Shown in pieces: positions 1 to 10,952 of a DNA stretch of 42,084 bases. The position numbers and the translations under genes were made by a program. A model generated the notes under the pieces. It was not told the origin of the DNA, did not search any database, and worked only from the letters and a program-made list of their open reading frames with translations. The stretch's first letter is position 1. Every line of letters starts with the position of its first letter. The DNA is from Cysteiniphilum halobium (GTDB lineage Bacteria > Pseudomonadota > Gammaproteobacteria > Francisellales > Francisellaceae): NCBI RefSeq assembly GCF_003574425.1, contig NZ_QLIU01000016.1:1-42084 (forward strand), in the 5' to 3' direction.

Positions 1-144
1 AAACATGGTCGGTTACAGTCTAGCTATTTCCGGTATGGCTTGGATATGATTGCTAATGCTTATCAAAGAGCAGCTTTTAGCATAAGAGATTTTAAGCTCT
101 GCCTTAAGATTTTAAATCGACCATTACAGGAGCTACTCAAATGA
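1..144 (+). pseudogene. C-terminal end of a transposase-like ORF (cut by window edge)
   Basis: An open frame runs in from the left edge for 47 codons and stops with TGA at 142-144. The translated tail contains KHGRLQSSYFRYGLD, followed by a basic stretch ending in RPLQELLK. The HGR..S.FR.GLD pattern resembles the C-terminal end of DDE transposases of the IS4 type, from memory of that family. Only the tail is visible, so I cannot say whether the gene is intact upstream. The insertion sequence end, if present, should lie just after the stop, in the A-rich stretch at about 145-170. It could instead be an unrelated basic protein. Confidence 0.4.
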
Positions 145-349
145 AAAAATCATCGTGTACAGAGAAAAAATAATTAAAAATTATGATGATTGAAACCAAC
201 CATGTCAAAAATCTTTGATCCTTATATATTACGATTTATCATAAAGGATCACATCATTAAAAAATTGGTAATCTCTAGAAAATTATAATGTCAAAAGTTG
301 ATTTAATCGAATGAGTAGGCCCCATAAATTATCTCTCGGGTTTAGATTT
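145..349. other. Intergenic region between transposase tail and purL end
   Basis: A+T-rich DNA with no convincing ORF. It lies downstream of both the transposase-like tail (+) and purL (-), so a terminator would be expected, but I see no strong GC stem followed by a T run on either strand. Confidence 0.5.
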
Positions 350-3300
350 TTACCCCACCCATTTGCGCGCATTCATAAATAAGCGCATCCATGGTGAGTA
401 TTCAATATCCTTATTTTTCCAGTCTGCTGGATACCATGACATTTGGACTAATCTAAAAGTGCGCTCGGGATGTGGCATCATGATGGTGGCACGTCCATCA
501 AGTGAAGTAAAGCTGGTAAAGCCGCCTTCCGAGCCATTTGGATTTAATGGGTAGTGCTCAGTTGGCTTGCTATGGCTGTCAATATAGCGCATTGCCGTTT
601 GTTCATTGGCAATTAAATGCTTTAAGTCATCCTGGTGCTGATATTGAGCACGTCCTTCGCCATGAGAGACTACAATAGGCATTTTTAGGCCTTCCATATC
701 TTCAAAGATAATCGATGGGGTTTTTAATACTTCAACCATCGATAAGCGTCCTTCGAATTGCTCAGAAAGATTGCGCACAAAACGTGGCCAGTGAGAGGCT
801 CCTGGAATAATCCCTTTTAATTGAGATAGCATCTGACAGCCATTACACATGCCAACGGTAAAGGTGTCAGTGCGCGCAAAAAACTGGGCAAATTGCTCTA
901 AAAGATTTGGATCAAATAAAATGGATTTTGCCCAACCACCACCGGCTCCCAAAACATCCCCATAAGAAAACCCCCCGCATGCGGCAAGACCCTTAAAGTC
1001 ATTAAGATTAATACGCTTATGCTGTAAATCTGTCATATGCACATCAATAGCATCAAAGCCACTTAAGATAAAGGCTGCGGCCATTTCATTATTACTATTA
1101 ACCCCTTGTTCACGTAAGATCGCTACCTTGGGTTTACTATCAAGATTTAGAAATGGGCTGACGATATTTTCTTTACAATTAAAGGATACTTGTGCAAAAA
1201 GACCATGATCGTTATGTCCATTAATCAGATCATATTCTTGATCAGCACACAGTGCATTATCACGCATGCGTTGAATCTGATATGATGTTTCAGACCAAAG
1301 TGTTTGCAGTTTAGCTCGTGTCATACAAAATATTTCATCAATATCGTAACTAATGGATAGCTTGGCATCATCCGTTGACGTATTAGGGCGCCCAATGGTA
1401 TGTGCTTTTAACTGGAAGCTTGCAAGAACTTGCATTACGATGCTGCGATCGGTGTTTCTCACTTGAATAACAGCACCTAATTCTTCATTAAATAATGAGG
1501 CATGAATATCGTCACCAAGGCCATCAATATCAATATCCAGCCCACACTTGGCAGCAAACATCATCTCACATAAGGTAGTAAATAACCCACCATCTGAGCG
1601 GTCATGATAAGCGCAAATTTTATCATCTTTAACCAATTGATGAATGGCTGCAAAGAAGTTTTGTAGAAGCTCAGGCGCAATATCAGGTGTTTCATTGCCA
1701 AGCTCGTTATAGCTTTGTGCAAATGACGAGCCACCTAAACGATTTTTTCCCAAACCTAGGTCAATCAAAATAAGATCGGTCTCAAATGCTAAGCGTAATT
1801 GTGGTGTTAATGTGCGGCGAATATCTTGCACTGGAGCAAAAGCGGTAGCAACAAGAGAAACGGGAGAGGTAACGGATTTTTCTTGATTATCATCATGCCA
1901 TTTTGTTTTCATCGATAACGAATCTTTACCTACCGGAATTGTTAAATCAAGAGGAGGACAAAATTCCATGCCAGCGGTTTTAACCATTTCATAGAGCCGG
2001 GCATCTTCACCAGGATGCGAGCATGCTGCCATCCAGTTGGCTGAAAGCTTGACATCGGATAAATGATAGATATAAGCTGCTGCTATATTGGTAATCGCTT
2101 CACCGATAGTGATTCTAGCAGCAGCAGCTGGGTTCATCATTGCCAGTAATGGGCGCTCACCCATTGCCATTGCTTCACCATGATAATCCGTAAAGCTTGT
2201 TGCAGTCACGGCAACGTCAGCTACAGGCACTTGCCATGGTCCGACCATTTGATCGCGTTGGGTCATACCACCAACTGTGCGGTCACCAATGGTAATTAAA
2301 AACTTCTTACTGCCAACGGCGGGCAAACGTAAAATACGCTCGGCTGCATCTTGTAAATCTATACCACTATAATCCCAGTTACTATAAGCATTGGCAGTCG
2401 TTGTCACGTTTTTTAATGTTTTTGGTGCTTTACCTAAAAGTAGTGATAGTGGCATATGAATCGGATCAATGACTGAATTTTCATCTTTTAAAATTAACAC
2501 CTTTTCTTCAGTGGCTTCACCGACAATGCAATAAGGACAACGCTCGCGTTTGGCAATTTTATCAAATAGGACTAAGTCCTTCTCAGCAATCGCAAGTACA
2601 TAGCGCTCTTGTGACTCATTACACCAGATCTCTAAGGGAGACAATCCTTTTTCAGCCACTTGAATTTTATTTAGATCAAAAACAGCACCGCGTTCACAAT
2701 CAGCGACAAGCTCAGGTAATGCATTGGATAAACCACCAGCGCCAACATCGTGGATGCTAATGATTGGATTACTCAGTCCCATTGCCCAACAACTATCGAT
2801 AACTTCTTGTGCGCGACGTTCAATCTCGGCATTATCACGTTGCACAGAGGCAAAGTCCAAATCTTCATGGGAGTGTCCTGTGTTCACCGAAGAAGCAGCA
2901 CCACCACCAAGACCAATTAACATGCCCGGCCCGCCAAGCACAATAATCTTAGCACCTACAGGGATTTTACGCTTTTCAATATGTTCTTCTTTGATATTAC
3001 CATAGCCACCTGCAATCATAATTGGCTTATGATATCCCCATACTTCGCCATTAACGTTTTGTTCAAAACTACGAAAATAACCACATAAGTTTGGACGTCC
3101 AAATTCATTGTTAAAAGCAGCGCTACCAAGAGGTGCTTCAATCATAATATCTAATGCTGAGGCAATGCGATTAGGCTTGCCATAAGGAATTTCCCATGGT
3201 TGGATATCATGAGGAATATTTAAGTTTGATACAGTATAACCGGTAAGTCCGGCCTTTGGTTTGGCACCACGACCAGTGGCACCTTCATCACGAATCTCAC

Positions 3301-4237
3301 CACCGGCACCAGTGGCGGCTCCTGGATGAGGGGCGATGGCAGTTGGGTGATTATGTGTTTCAACTTTTATCTGAATATGAATCGGTTCGCGTTTGAAATG
3401 ATAAAGTCCATTATCATTACGTTGTAAACGCTCAGCAGCGTAACCGGCAATGACTGCGGCATTGTCGTGATACGCTGAGAGGATGTTTTCTTTGTGATGT
3501 TCATAGGTGTTTTTGATCATGGGGAACAGCCCAAGCGGTTGTGCCTGATCATCAATAATCCAGTCAGCTTTGAAAATTTTATGCCGGCAATGCTCTGAAT
3601 TAGTTTGTGCAAACATCATAAGCTCAACATCGTTTGGGTCGCGATTGAGCTTAACGAAACCATCATGTAAGTAATCAATTTCATCATCAGATAATGCTAA
3701 ACCAAGCGCATGATTAATTTTCTCTAGTGCGCCACGGCCTTCACTTAACAATGGAATTGTTTGCAGTTTGCCTGCAGCATGGGTGCTGAGAAATGGATTG
3801 GTATCAGCAACCGAGAAACTAACTGTTTGCATCATACGATCATGCAATTTTGCAGCAAGCAAGTTTAAAGCATTTTGATCTAATATGTTTTGACTTTTTA
3901 AGTAATAAACAATGCCACGCTCAATACGCATAACTTTATTAAGTCCACAATTATGCGCGATATCCGTTGCTTTTGACGACCACGGTGAGATTGTGCCTAA
4001 GCGTGGTGTGATGATAATGGTTTGCCCTTGTTTAGAAGTAAGTTGCCCTTTATCACCATAATCTAACAGTGCTGAGAGCTTATTTAATTCATGATCGTTT
4101 AACACATCACTGTACTCAATAAAGTGAAGATATTCCGCTTGAACCGTTTCAATACGAGAATCAATTTCCTGTAATTTGGATAAGATTTTTTGTTGATCGA
4201 ATAAAGATAATGCATCATTGCCAAAAAGTTGTAACAT
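350..4237 (-). CDS. purL: Phosphoribosylformylglycinamidine synthase (large single-chain type)
   Basis: Converts FGAR, glutamine and ATP to FGAM in step four of purine synthesis (cytoplasm). The N-terminal part carries [17 protein letters not shown], the central synthase part carries the ATP-site signature [20 protein letters not shown] and two AIR-synthase-like halves, and the C-terminal third is a class I glutamine amidotransferase. That domain has the nucleophile in GMCNGCQM (about residue 1135 by analogy to E. coli) and the His/Glu pair in PHPERTFR. The frame stays open upstream to a TTG at 4345. The ATG at 4237 is preferred because [11 protein letters not shown] aligns with the start of E. 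coli PurL and gives 1295 residues, the E. coli length. It stands alone, divergent from the acyltransferase gene. Confidence 0.97.
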   Translation of the reverse strand: MLQLFGNDALSLFDQQKILSKLQEIDSRIETVQAEYLHFIEYSDVLNDHELNKLSALLDYGDKGQLTSKQGQTIIITPRLGTISPWSSKATDIAHNCGLNKVMRIERGIVYYLKSQNILDQNALNLLAAKLHDRMMQTVSFSVADTNPFLSTHAAGKLQTIPLLSEGRGALEKINHALGLALSDDEIDYLHDGFVKLNRDPNDVELMMFAQTNSEHCRHKIFKADWIIDDQAQPLGLFPMIKNTYEHHKENILSAYHDNAAVIAGYAAERLQRNDNGLYHFKREPIHIQIKVETHNHPTAIAPHPGAATGAGGEIRDEGATGRGAKPKAGLTGYTVSNLNIPHDIQPWEIPYGKPNRIASALDIMIEAPLGSAAFNNEFGRPNLCGYFRSFEQNVNGEVWGYHKPIMIAGGYGNIKEEHIEKRKIPVGAKIIVLGGPGMLIGLGGGAASSVNTGHSHEDLDFASVQRDNAEIERRAQEVIDSCWAMGLSNPIISIHDVGAGGLSNALPELVADCERGAVFDLNKIQVAEKGLSPLEIWCNESQERYVLAIAEKDLVLFDKIAKRERCPYCIVGEATEEKVLILKDENSVIDPIHMPLSLLLGKAPKTLKNVTTTANAYSNWDYSGIDLQDAAERILRLPAVGSKKFLITIGDRTVGGMTQRDQMVGPWQVPVADVAVTATSFTDYHGEAMAMGERPLLAMMNPAAAARITIGEAITNIAAAYIYHLSDVKLSANWMAACSHPGEDARLYEMVKTAGMEFCPPLDLTIPVGKDSLSMKTKWHDDNQEKSVTSPVSLVATAFAPVQDIRRTLTPQLRLAFETDLILIDLGLGKNRLGGSSFAQSYNELGNETPDIAPELLQNFFAAIHQLVKDDKICAYHDRSDGGLFTTLCEMMFAAKCGLDIDIDGLGDDIHASLFNEELGAVIQVRNTDRSIVMQVLASFQLKAHTIGRPNTSTDDAKLSISYDIDEIFCMTRAKLQTLWSETSYQIQRMRDNALCADQEYDLINGHNDHGLFAQVSFNCKENIVSPFLNLDSKPKVAILREQGVNSNNEMAAAFILSGFDAIDVHMTDLQHKRINLNDFKGLAACGGFSYGDVLGAGGGWAKSILFDPNLLEQFAQFFARTDTFTVGMCNGCQMLSQLKGIIPGASHWPRFVRNLSEQFEGRLSMVEVLKTPSIIFEDMEGLKMPIVVSHGEGRAQYQHQDDLKHLIANEQTAMRYIDSHSKPTEHYPLNPNGSEGGFTSFTSLDGRATIMMPHPERTFRLVQMSWYPADWKNKDIEYSPWMRLFMNARKWVG

Positions 4238-4345
4238 CTTACTACTCGTGCAGAAGGTTTTTGTGACCATATTCTGATAGATTTGCTGCAAGTTATAAAG
4301 TGTAAAATGTGATTTTATTCGCTCTTTGGATTGATAAACAAACAA

Positions 4346-4709
4346 TAACTCTACGTGGTGATAATGAAAAAATAAGTTGTGCTATCTATTACCTTGTCCT
4401 TTGAGGGAGAGATTGTGTTTCATAAGCTGCGTGGGTGAAGGAGTTGAAACTCAACTTGTTTTTCAAGTTACAAGGCGATTATACGAAGGTGATTGCGGGA
4501 AATAATTACGCCAATTTATTTGAGTTTAAGTTGCTTTTTATAGATAATAGAGAGCTATCTATATAGCAAAATGTTGAAATAAGTATCTACTATGTTGATC
4601 CTGGGAAATTACCATCAGAACTATTTATTTTAATTCTATAAAACCTTTTTTATCAAAAAATTTTAATTCCAAGCTCAGGTTAAGTTAAATATATGGGGAG
4701 TCTAACAAC
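4346..4709. other. Divergent intergenic region, purL / acyltransferase
   Basis: About 470 bases separate the purL ATG from the acyltransferase start. I see short inverted repeats: AACTTG (4453-4458) with CAAGTT (4464-4469), and ATAGATA (4540-4546) with TATCTAT (4556-4562). Neither is followed by a T run, so they are not clear terminators. Promoters for both genes must lie here, but no pair of boxes is good enough to place them. No RNA gene or purine operator was recognised. Confidence 0.4.
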
Positions 4710-5801
4710 ATGAAAAGTGTAAATGTGAAATACATGCCTGAATTAGATCATTTAAGGCTATATGCAGCAATGATGATTTTATTTTTTCATTTGTTAGGTA
4801 GTAATAAGATTATTAACTATTTGCATTTAGATACAGGCGTACCTCTATTTTTCACACTAAGTGGTTTTTTATTCTTTGTTATAGCACGTACAAATGAAAA
4901 AGAAATTAACTACTGGAAGTTTATCTATAATCGTTTTTTGAGAATATACCCGATGATTATATTTTTATTCTTTATATCAATTGTATTAATGAAAAAGTTT
5001 ACTGCTATTGACTATTTAAACCTTTTTGGATTAAATTTTTCCAATACTGAAAAAGTTTCTTGGATAGCTGGTGATTGGGGGTATCAATATTTATCATTTA
5101 ACTGGTGGACAGTTGGTATTGAGTTTATTTTTTACCTTATATTTCCTTTTTTATACAAATTTTATAAGCTTTATGGGTTAAGGTTTTTAGTGCAATGTTT
5201 GCTTCTTATTCTACTGTTTAGGTATGGGCTATACTACAGCATGATAGCTGAGTATGGGTGGGAAAAATTAAGTATCCTATTAAATTATTCTGTATTTGGT
5301 AATTTTGACATTTTTATTGTAGGAATGATCGCTGGACATTTTTTTATAAAATATAAAAATTCTCATGTCTTTATTAGGCTTTTTGGCTCAAAAATATTGT
5401 GCGTAATTTACATAGCATGTATGTGGTTTTTCTTGATTTATTGTATTAACTATTTTGATCCCACTTCTTACCCAACTATCATTGGTATTTTGTGTTCATT
5501 TATGATTATATTTTATGTTAGTTCTTTCGCCTCAATTCAAAGTAGTTTGTTTAGCAAGACGATAGCTTTTCTTGGAAGTTTGAGCTTTTCTGTTTACTTA
5601 CTACACTCATTTGTGAAAGATGCCTTGGTGTTCATAAATATTGAAGGTTGGGTTAGTAGTTATTTTAATATATCACTAACAACATCGGCTTTCTTAACTT
5701 GCTTATTAATATACATTCCAATTATTTTTATAGTTTCATACCTAACTTATAAGACAATAGAGGAGCCGTTTTTAAATATGAGGGTTAAGTATTTTAGGTA
5801 G
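4710..5801 (+). CDS. Acyltransferase family 3 membrane protein (OafA/YrhL-like)
   Basis: A 363-residue polytopic inner-membrane protein with around ten hydrophobic segments. It opens with MPELDHLRLYAAMMILFFHLLG, which carries the R-x10-H pattern of acyltransferase family 3. Next come the GVPLFFTLSGFLFF segment and YNRFLRIYPMII, also typical of the family, and it ends with the usual IEEPF just before the C-terminus. Such proteins move acetyl or other acyl groups onto O-antigen, other surface polysaccharides or small molecules; the acceptor cannot be told here because no glycan gene is adjacent. A GGGGAG ribosome site (4695-4700) lies nine bases before the ATG. The gene is visibly more A+T rich than its neighbours purL and ligA, which suggests transfer. 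Confidence 0.88.
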   Translation: MKSVNVKYMPELDHLRLYAAMMILFFHLLGSNKIINYLHLDTGVPLFFTLSGFLFFVIARTNEKEINYWKFIYNRFLRIYPMIIFLFFISIVLMKKFTAIDYLNLFGLNFSNTEKVSWIAGDWGYQYLSFNWWTVGIEFIFYLIFPFLYKFYKLYGLRFLVQCLLLILLFRYGLYYSMIAEYGWEKLSILLNYSVFGNFDIFIVGMIAGHFFIKYKNSHVFIRLFGSKILCVIYIACMWFFLIYCINYFDPTSYPTIIGILCSFMIIFYVSSFASIQSSLFSKTIAFLGSLSFSVYLLHSFVKDALVFINIEGWVSSYFNISLTTSAFLTCLLIYIPIIFIVSYLTYKTIEEPFLNMRVKYFR

Positions 5802-5852
5802 AGCACTCATATAAATCAAAGTATGTGTGTCAAATTGAGCGTGGGCTTTAGC

Positions 5853-5881
5853 TTTTAATCTTATAAACCTTTTAGTATGAT
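5853..5881 (+). promoter_or_regulatory. Possible sigma-70 promoter for ligA
   Basis: TATGAT at 5876-5881 is a good -10 box. It is preceded by a 17-base spacer and a poor -35 (TTTTAA, 5853-5858). It lies 29 bases before the ligA ATG. Assigned by eye only. Confidence 0.3.
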
Positions 5882-5898
5882 AGGCACATGCTCTATAA

Positions 5899-7956
<2,058 letters not shown>

Positions 7957-7989
7957 TCAAAATTTTGAGAAAATTAGGTGAAATTTTAT

Positions 7990-8034
7990 GGAAAAAATGT
8001 ACTGGAAGATATTTATCAAGCATTACAGCAGTGA
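7990..8034 (+). pseudogene. Remnant 3' end of a DUF559 gene
   Basis: Forty-odd bases match the last codons of the two downstream DUF559 copies, including the segment encoding EDIYQALQQ and the TGA at 8032-8034. The rest of the gene is missing; the match stops within about 35 bases of the ligA stop. It is most simply the broken left edge of the tandem array. Confidence 0.8.
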
Positions 8035-8039
8035 GATAT

Positions 8040-8090
8040 CCCCTCACCCGCATTGCTGCGCAATGCGACCTCTCCCACAAGGGGAGAGGT
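8040..8090 (-). repeat. Double-hairpin repeat, copy 1 (inverted orientation)
   Basis: Begins CCCCTCACCCG and contains two hairpins: CATTGC-TGC-GCAATG, then ACCTCTCCC-ACAA-GGGGAGAGGT. It follows the DUF559 remnant and is the inverted partner of the copies that precede DUF559 genes. Confidence 0.85.
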
Positions 8091-8237
8091 GATCAGATCA
8101 TTACTTTGTTGCAAAGAAATTAGGACAATAATCGGCTTGAGAATTAAGTAAATATCTGTAAATTGACGTAATAAATAATGTGCACTAGTGGTTGGTATTG
8201 TAATGATTAAATTACATTTGTTTAGTTACCGTAGGTC
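8091..8237. other. Spacer between cassettes, copy 1
   Basis: Non-coding, A+T rich. It is homologous to 8684-8830 but differs at about 16 of 147 positions, far more than the flanking cassettes do. No ORF or RNA gene recognised. Confidence 0.7.
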
Positions 8238-8289
8238 ACCTCTCCCCTTGTGGGAGAGGTCGGCAAGCTTTGCTTGACGGGTGAGGGGG
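8238..8289 (+). repeat. Double-hairpin repeat, copy 2
   Basis: Begins ACCTCTCCCC-TTGT-GGGAGAGGT (hairpin 1), then CAAGC-TTT-GCTTG (hairpin 2), and ends in ACGGGTGAGGGG. It runs directly into the GTG start of the DUF559 gene, so its G-rich end also lies where the ribosome site would be. Confidence 0.87.
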
Positions 8290-8627
8290 TGAATATTAAA
8301 GCCTTTCAAAAACATTTAAAAACTTCACAAACCGATGCTGAGGCTACGTTATGGTATCATCTTAGAAATCGGCAATTGTCAGGATATAAGTTTAGGCGTC
8401 AAGTGATCATTGGATCTTATATTGTTGATTTTGTTTGTTTTAAAAAAAGATTGATTATTGAATGTGATGGCGCTCAGCACAATGAAATTGACAAGAAGAC
8501 ATATGATGCATCAAGATCAATGTATCTTTGTGAACAAGGGTATCGAGTCTTGCGTTTCTGGAATCATGACATACTAAAAGAGACGGAAAATGTATTGGAA
8601 GATATTTATCAAGCATTACAGCAGTGA
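8289..8627 (+). CDS. DUF559 / Vsr-like endonuclease-domain protein (intact copy)
   Basis: A 112-residue protein of the DUF559 family, whose fold is related to Vsr and other PD-(D/E)XK nucleases. Family marks are TDAEATLWYHLRNRQLSGYKFRRQ near the N-terminus, then the presumed catalytic core YIVDF (Asp47), IIECDGAQH (Glu58, Asp60, Gln63, His64), and RVLRFWNHDIL near the end. The frame is open to a GTG at 8250, but that would translate the hairpin repeat. GTG at 8289 (VNIKAFQKHL) matches the usual family start. The GAGGGG just before it is closer than a normal ribosome site. Inverted hairpin repeats flank it on both sides. Nuclease activity is inferred from the family only. Confidence 0.85.
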   Translation: MNIKAFQKHLKTSQTDAEATLWYHLRNRQLSGYKFRRQVIIGSYIVDFVCFKKRLIIECDGAQHNEIDKKTYDASRSMYLCEQGYRVLRFWNHDILKETENVLEDIYQALQQ

Positions 8628-8632
8628 GATAT

Positions 8633-8683
8633 CCCCTCACCCGCATTGCTGCGCAATGCGACCTCTCCCACAAGGGGAGAGGT
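8633..8683 (-). repeat. Double-hairpin repeat, copy 3 (inverted orientation)
   Basis: Identical to copy 1 over its length. It follows the stop of the intact DUF559 gene by five bases and closes the cassette 8238-8683. Confidence 0.85.
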
Positions 8684-8830
8684 GATCAGGTCATTACTTT
8701 GTTGCAAAGAAGTTAGGACAATAATCAGCTTGAGAATTAAGTAAATATCTGTAAATTGACGTAAGAAATGATGTGTACTAATGGTTGGTGCTGTAATGAT
8801 TAAATTATATTTGTCTAGTTATCGAGGTTT
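8684..8830. other. Spacer between cassettes, copy 2
   Basis: Non-coding spacer, about 89% identical to 8091-8237. Nothing else recognised. Confidence 0.7.
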
Positions 8831-8882
8831 ACCTCTCCCCTTGTGGGAGAGGTCGGCAAGCTTTGCTTGACGGGTGAGGGGG
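8831..8882 (+). repeat. Double-hairpin repeat, copy 4
   Basis: The same as copy 2 except for one extra G in the terminal G run. That extra G puts an upstream GTG (8874) in frame with the following DUF559 copy. It opens the cassette 8831-9277. Confidence 0.85.
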
Positions 8883-9221
8883 GTGAATATTAAAGCCTTT
8901 CAAAAACATTTAAAAACTTCACAAACCGATGCTGAGGCTACGTTATGGTATCATCTTAGAAATCGGCAATTGTCAGGATATAAGTTTAGGCGTCAAGTGA
9001 TCATTGGATCTTATATTGTTGATTTTGTTTGTTTTGAAAAAAGATTGATTATTGAATGTGATGGCGCTCAGCACAATGAAATTGACAAGAAGACATATGG
9101 TGCATCAAGATCAATGTATCTTTGTGAACAAGGGTATTGAGTCTTGCGTTTCTGGAATCATGACATACTAAAAGAGACGGAAAATGTACTGGAAGATATT
9201 TATCAAGCATTACAGCAGTGA
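8883..9221 (+). pseudogene. DUF559 gene broken by a nonsense mutation
   Basis: Same length and frame as the intact copy at 8289-8627, with four substitutions. Lys52 becomes Glu (FEKR, common in the family), Asp73 becomes Gly, codon 86 changes from CGA to TGA (9138-9140), and one change in the tail is silent. Translation would stop after GY, losing the RVLRFWN strand and the C-terminal helix. The presumed catalytic Asp and Glu lie before the stop, but a folded product is unlikely. Homology resumes after the stop to the normal TGA at 9219-9221. A readthrough product cannot be excluded. Confidence 0.85.
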
Positions 9222-9226
9222 GATAT

Positions 9227-9277
9227 CCCCTCACCCGCATTGCTGTGCAATGCGACCTCTCCCACAAGGGGAGAGGT
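9227..9277 (-). repeat. Double-hairpin repeat, copy 5 (inverted orientation)
   Basis: Matches copies 1 and 3 with one C-to-T change in the loop of the CATTGC/GCAATG hairpin. It closes the second cassette. The 40 bases after it (9278-9317) still loosely resemble the spacer before giving way to purK. Confidence 0.85.
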
Positions 9278-9320
9278 AATTCGATCATTACGTTGTGGAA
9301 TAAACTTAAGGTAATAAAAA

Positions 9321-10406
9321 ATGAAAATCGCAATATTAGGAAATGGACAGCTCGCTCAGATGCTTATTGAGAGCGCTGAAGATTTGGATGTAAGTATTGA
9401 CACGTATCCTTTACCAGTCATTGATCGCTATGGTAAGAGTACACCAGAGGAAATAAACCTTTGGCAGGAAAAGCTTCAGCACTATGATGTCGTAACTTAT
9501 GAGAGTGAAAATATATCAGTTAATCTGTTGCAAGCAGTATCACAAAAAACACGTATCTTTCCAGCAATTAAAGTCTTAAGTGTTGCGCAAGATCGGTTGT
9601 TGGAGAAAGATAATTTTAAACAGCTTGAAATCAATACCAATAACTATATGCGTGTTGATTCTTTTTCTGAACTTCAAAAGGCTGCCAAATTATTGAGCTT
9701 ACCGTTTATTATTAAAACCAGACGTTTTGGCTATGATGGCAAGGGGCAGTATGTTATTAAAACGTCTGAGTGTTTAGAAAAAGCGTGGGAAGCTTTGGGT
9801 GAGTATTCACTCATTGCTGAGAGCTTTGTGCCATTTGATTATGAAGTCTCACAGATTGCTTCACGTGATCAGTTTGGGCATATTGCCTTTTATCCTTTGG
9901 TTAGAAATGAGCATCGTGATGGCATTTTACGCGAAACACATGTATTGATTAAAAGGAATGAACTATGTCTTGACGCGCAAGAAGCGGTGAAACACTTGCT
10001 TGAGTATTTTGATTATGTGGGTACATTTGCGGTTGAGTTTTTTGTTAAAAATAATCAGCTTTTTGCGAATGAAATGGCGCCTCGAGTACATAATTCAGGG
10101 CATTGGTCAATCAATGGTGCCAATGTCAGTCAGTTTGAAAACCATATGCGTGCAATCAGTGGTGAAAGTGTTGTTGATATTAAAACTTTAGCACAACATA
10201 TCTTAATGATTAATCTGATTGCTGAAGATGTGCCAGATATACAACTACCTGTTAATAGCTATGCCAAAAGTTATGGCAAGAGCTTAAGAGCGGGACGCAA
10301 GATGGGGCACATTAATATTGTTGATAATGAACTAGAAACATTTATCAATAGTGTTAAGATGATCTATCAAAATATTAAGGCAAAACCATGTTTGGAGGAG
10401 TTTTAA
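9321..10406 (+). CDS. purK: N5-carboxyaminoimidazole ribonucleotide synthase
   Basis: ATP-grasp enzyme that carboxylates AIR with bicarbonate in purine synthesis; the product normally goes to PurE mutase. The N-terminal fold opens with KIAILGNGQLAQML. The ATP-grasp domain shows LPFIIKTRRFGYDGKGQY, then YEVSQIASRD, and the substrate-loop signature NEMAPRVHNSGHWSINGA. The length of 361 residues is usual. An AAGG ribosome site lies about 10 bases before the ATG. No purE is adjacent, unlike the common purEK pair; it must lie elsewhere. The stop is directly followed by the msrA start, so the two share a transcript. The ribosome site for msrA is inside the end of purK. Confidence 0.95.
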   Translation: MKIAILGNGQLAQMLIESAEDLDVSIDTYPLPVIDRYGKSTPEEINLWQEKLQHYDVVTYESENISVNLLQAVSQKTRIFPAIKVLSVAQDRLLEKDNFKQLEINTNNYMRVDSFSELQKAAKLLSLPFIIKTRRFGYDGKGQYVIKTSECLEKAWEALGEYSLIAESFVPFDYEVSQIASRDQFGHIAFYPLVRNEHRDGILRETHVLIKRNELCLDAQEAVKHLLEYFDYVGTFAVEFFVKNNQLFANEMAPRVHNSGHWSINGANVSQFENHMRAISGESVVDIKTLAQHILMINLIAEDVPDIQLPVNSYAKSYGKSLRAGRKMGHINIVDNELETFINSVKMIYQNIKAKPCLEEF

Positions 10407-10907
10407 GTGTCAGATCAGCTAAATGTTACTTATTTTGCAGGAGGGTGCTTTTGGGGTGTCGAGCATTACTTTGTCAAAGAAAAAGGCGTTGTCAAAACGG
10501 CAGTTGGCTATATGGCGGGCAAAACGCTGAATCCTAATTATCATGATGTGAAAACAGGACAGACTGGGCATTTAGAAGTCGTTAAAATTGAATATGATCC
10601 CAGAGTTATTAGTTATGAGACATTAGTAAAACTCTTTTTTGAAATTCATGATCCCACACAGCGAGATGGTCAGGGTGTGGATATCGGTTCGCAATATTTA
10701 AGTGCTATTTTATATACAAAGGACATGGAAAAAACGACTTGCCAACAAGTAATTAATTACCTTGAAGCGCAAGGTTTAAAGATTGCAACACAATTAATGG
10801 ATGCTGATCTTCATCAATTTTGGATGGCTGAAGATTACCATCAACAATATTTTAATAAACACACACACTTGCATGTCTGTCATCGGCGTGTAAAACGGTT
10901 TGATTAA
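10407..10907 (+). CDS. msrA: Peptide-methionine (S)-S-oxide reductase
   Basis: Repairs oxidised methionine (S epimer) in proteins. The catalytic motif GGCFWG is at residues 12-17 with Cys14 as the nucleophile, followed by HYFVKEKGVV, YMAGKTLNPNY, and FFEIHDPTQRDGQGVDIGSQY, all typical of MsrA. The C-terminal part has FWMAEDYHQQYF. The start is GTG at 10407, immediately after the purK TAA, with a strong GGAGGAG (10394-10400) six bases before it. The length of 166 residues is that of the short cytoplasmic form without MsrB fusion or signal peptide. Confidence 0.95.
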   Translation: MSDQLNVTYFAGGCFWGVEHYFVKEKGVVKTAVGYMAGKTLNPNYHDVKTGQTGHLEVVKIEYDPRVISYETLVKLFFEIHDPTQRDGQGVDIGSQYLSAILYTKDMEKTTCQQVINYLEAQGLKIATQLMDADLHQFWMAEDYHQQYFNKHTHLHVCHRRVKRFD

Positions 10908-10952
10908 GCTAAGTGAAAGTAAAGAAAAGTAAAAAAGAAAACGAGAAAGTAT

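Larger units (their letters stand above)
7990..9277. repeat. Tandem array of ~593-bp units carrying DUF559 cassettes
   Basis: The sequence beginning GTGAGATATC recurs at 8031, 8624 and 9218, giving two full units of 593 and 594 bases (8031-8623, 8624-9217). A partial unit precedes them (the tail of a DUF559 gene at about 7990-8034) and a terminal hairpin repeat follows (9227-9277). Each unit holds an inward hairpin repeat, a ~147-base spacer, an outward hairpin repeat and a DUF559 gene. The two DUF559 copies differ at 4 of 339 positions, whereas the two spacers (8091-8237 and 8684-8830) differ at about 16 of 147. The array sits between ligA and purK and interrupts neither. Confidence 0.92.

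Noticed and set aside
2724-3005. Open frame antisense to purL, and similar frames inside ligA, mdh, fabF and accD
   Set aside because: Shadows of strongly conserved genes on the other strand; no ribosome site or family marks.
4453-4469. AACTTG/CAAGTT hairpin as a terminator
   Set aside because: Short A+T stem without a following T run on either strand, and it lies upstream of both flanking genes.
8455-8673. Antisense open frames across both DUF559 copies (also 9049-9333)
   Set aside because: They run through the hairpin repeat and mirror the conserved nuclease gene; they appear in both copies only because the unit is duplicated.
7990-9277. CRISPR-like array
   Set aside because: Repeats are ~593 bp with a coding gene inside, not short direct repeats with unique spacers, and no cas genes are present.
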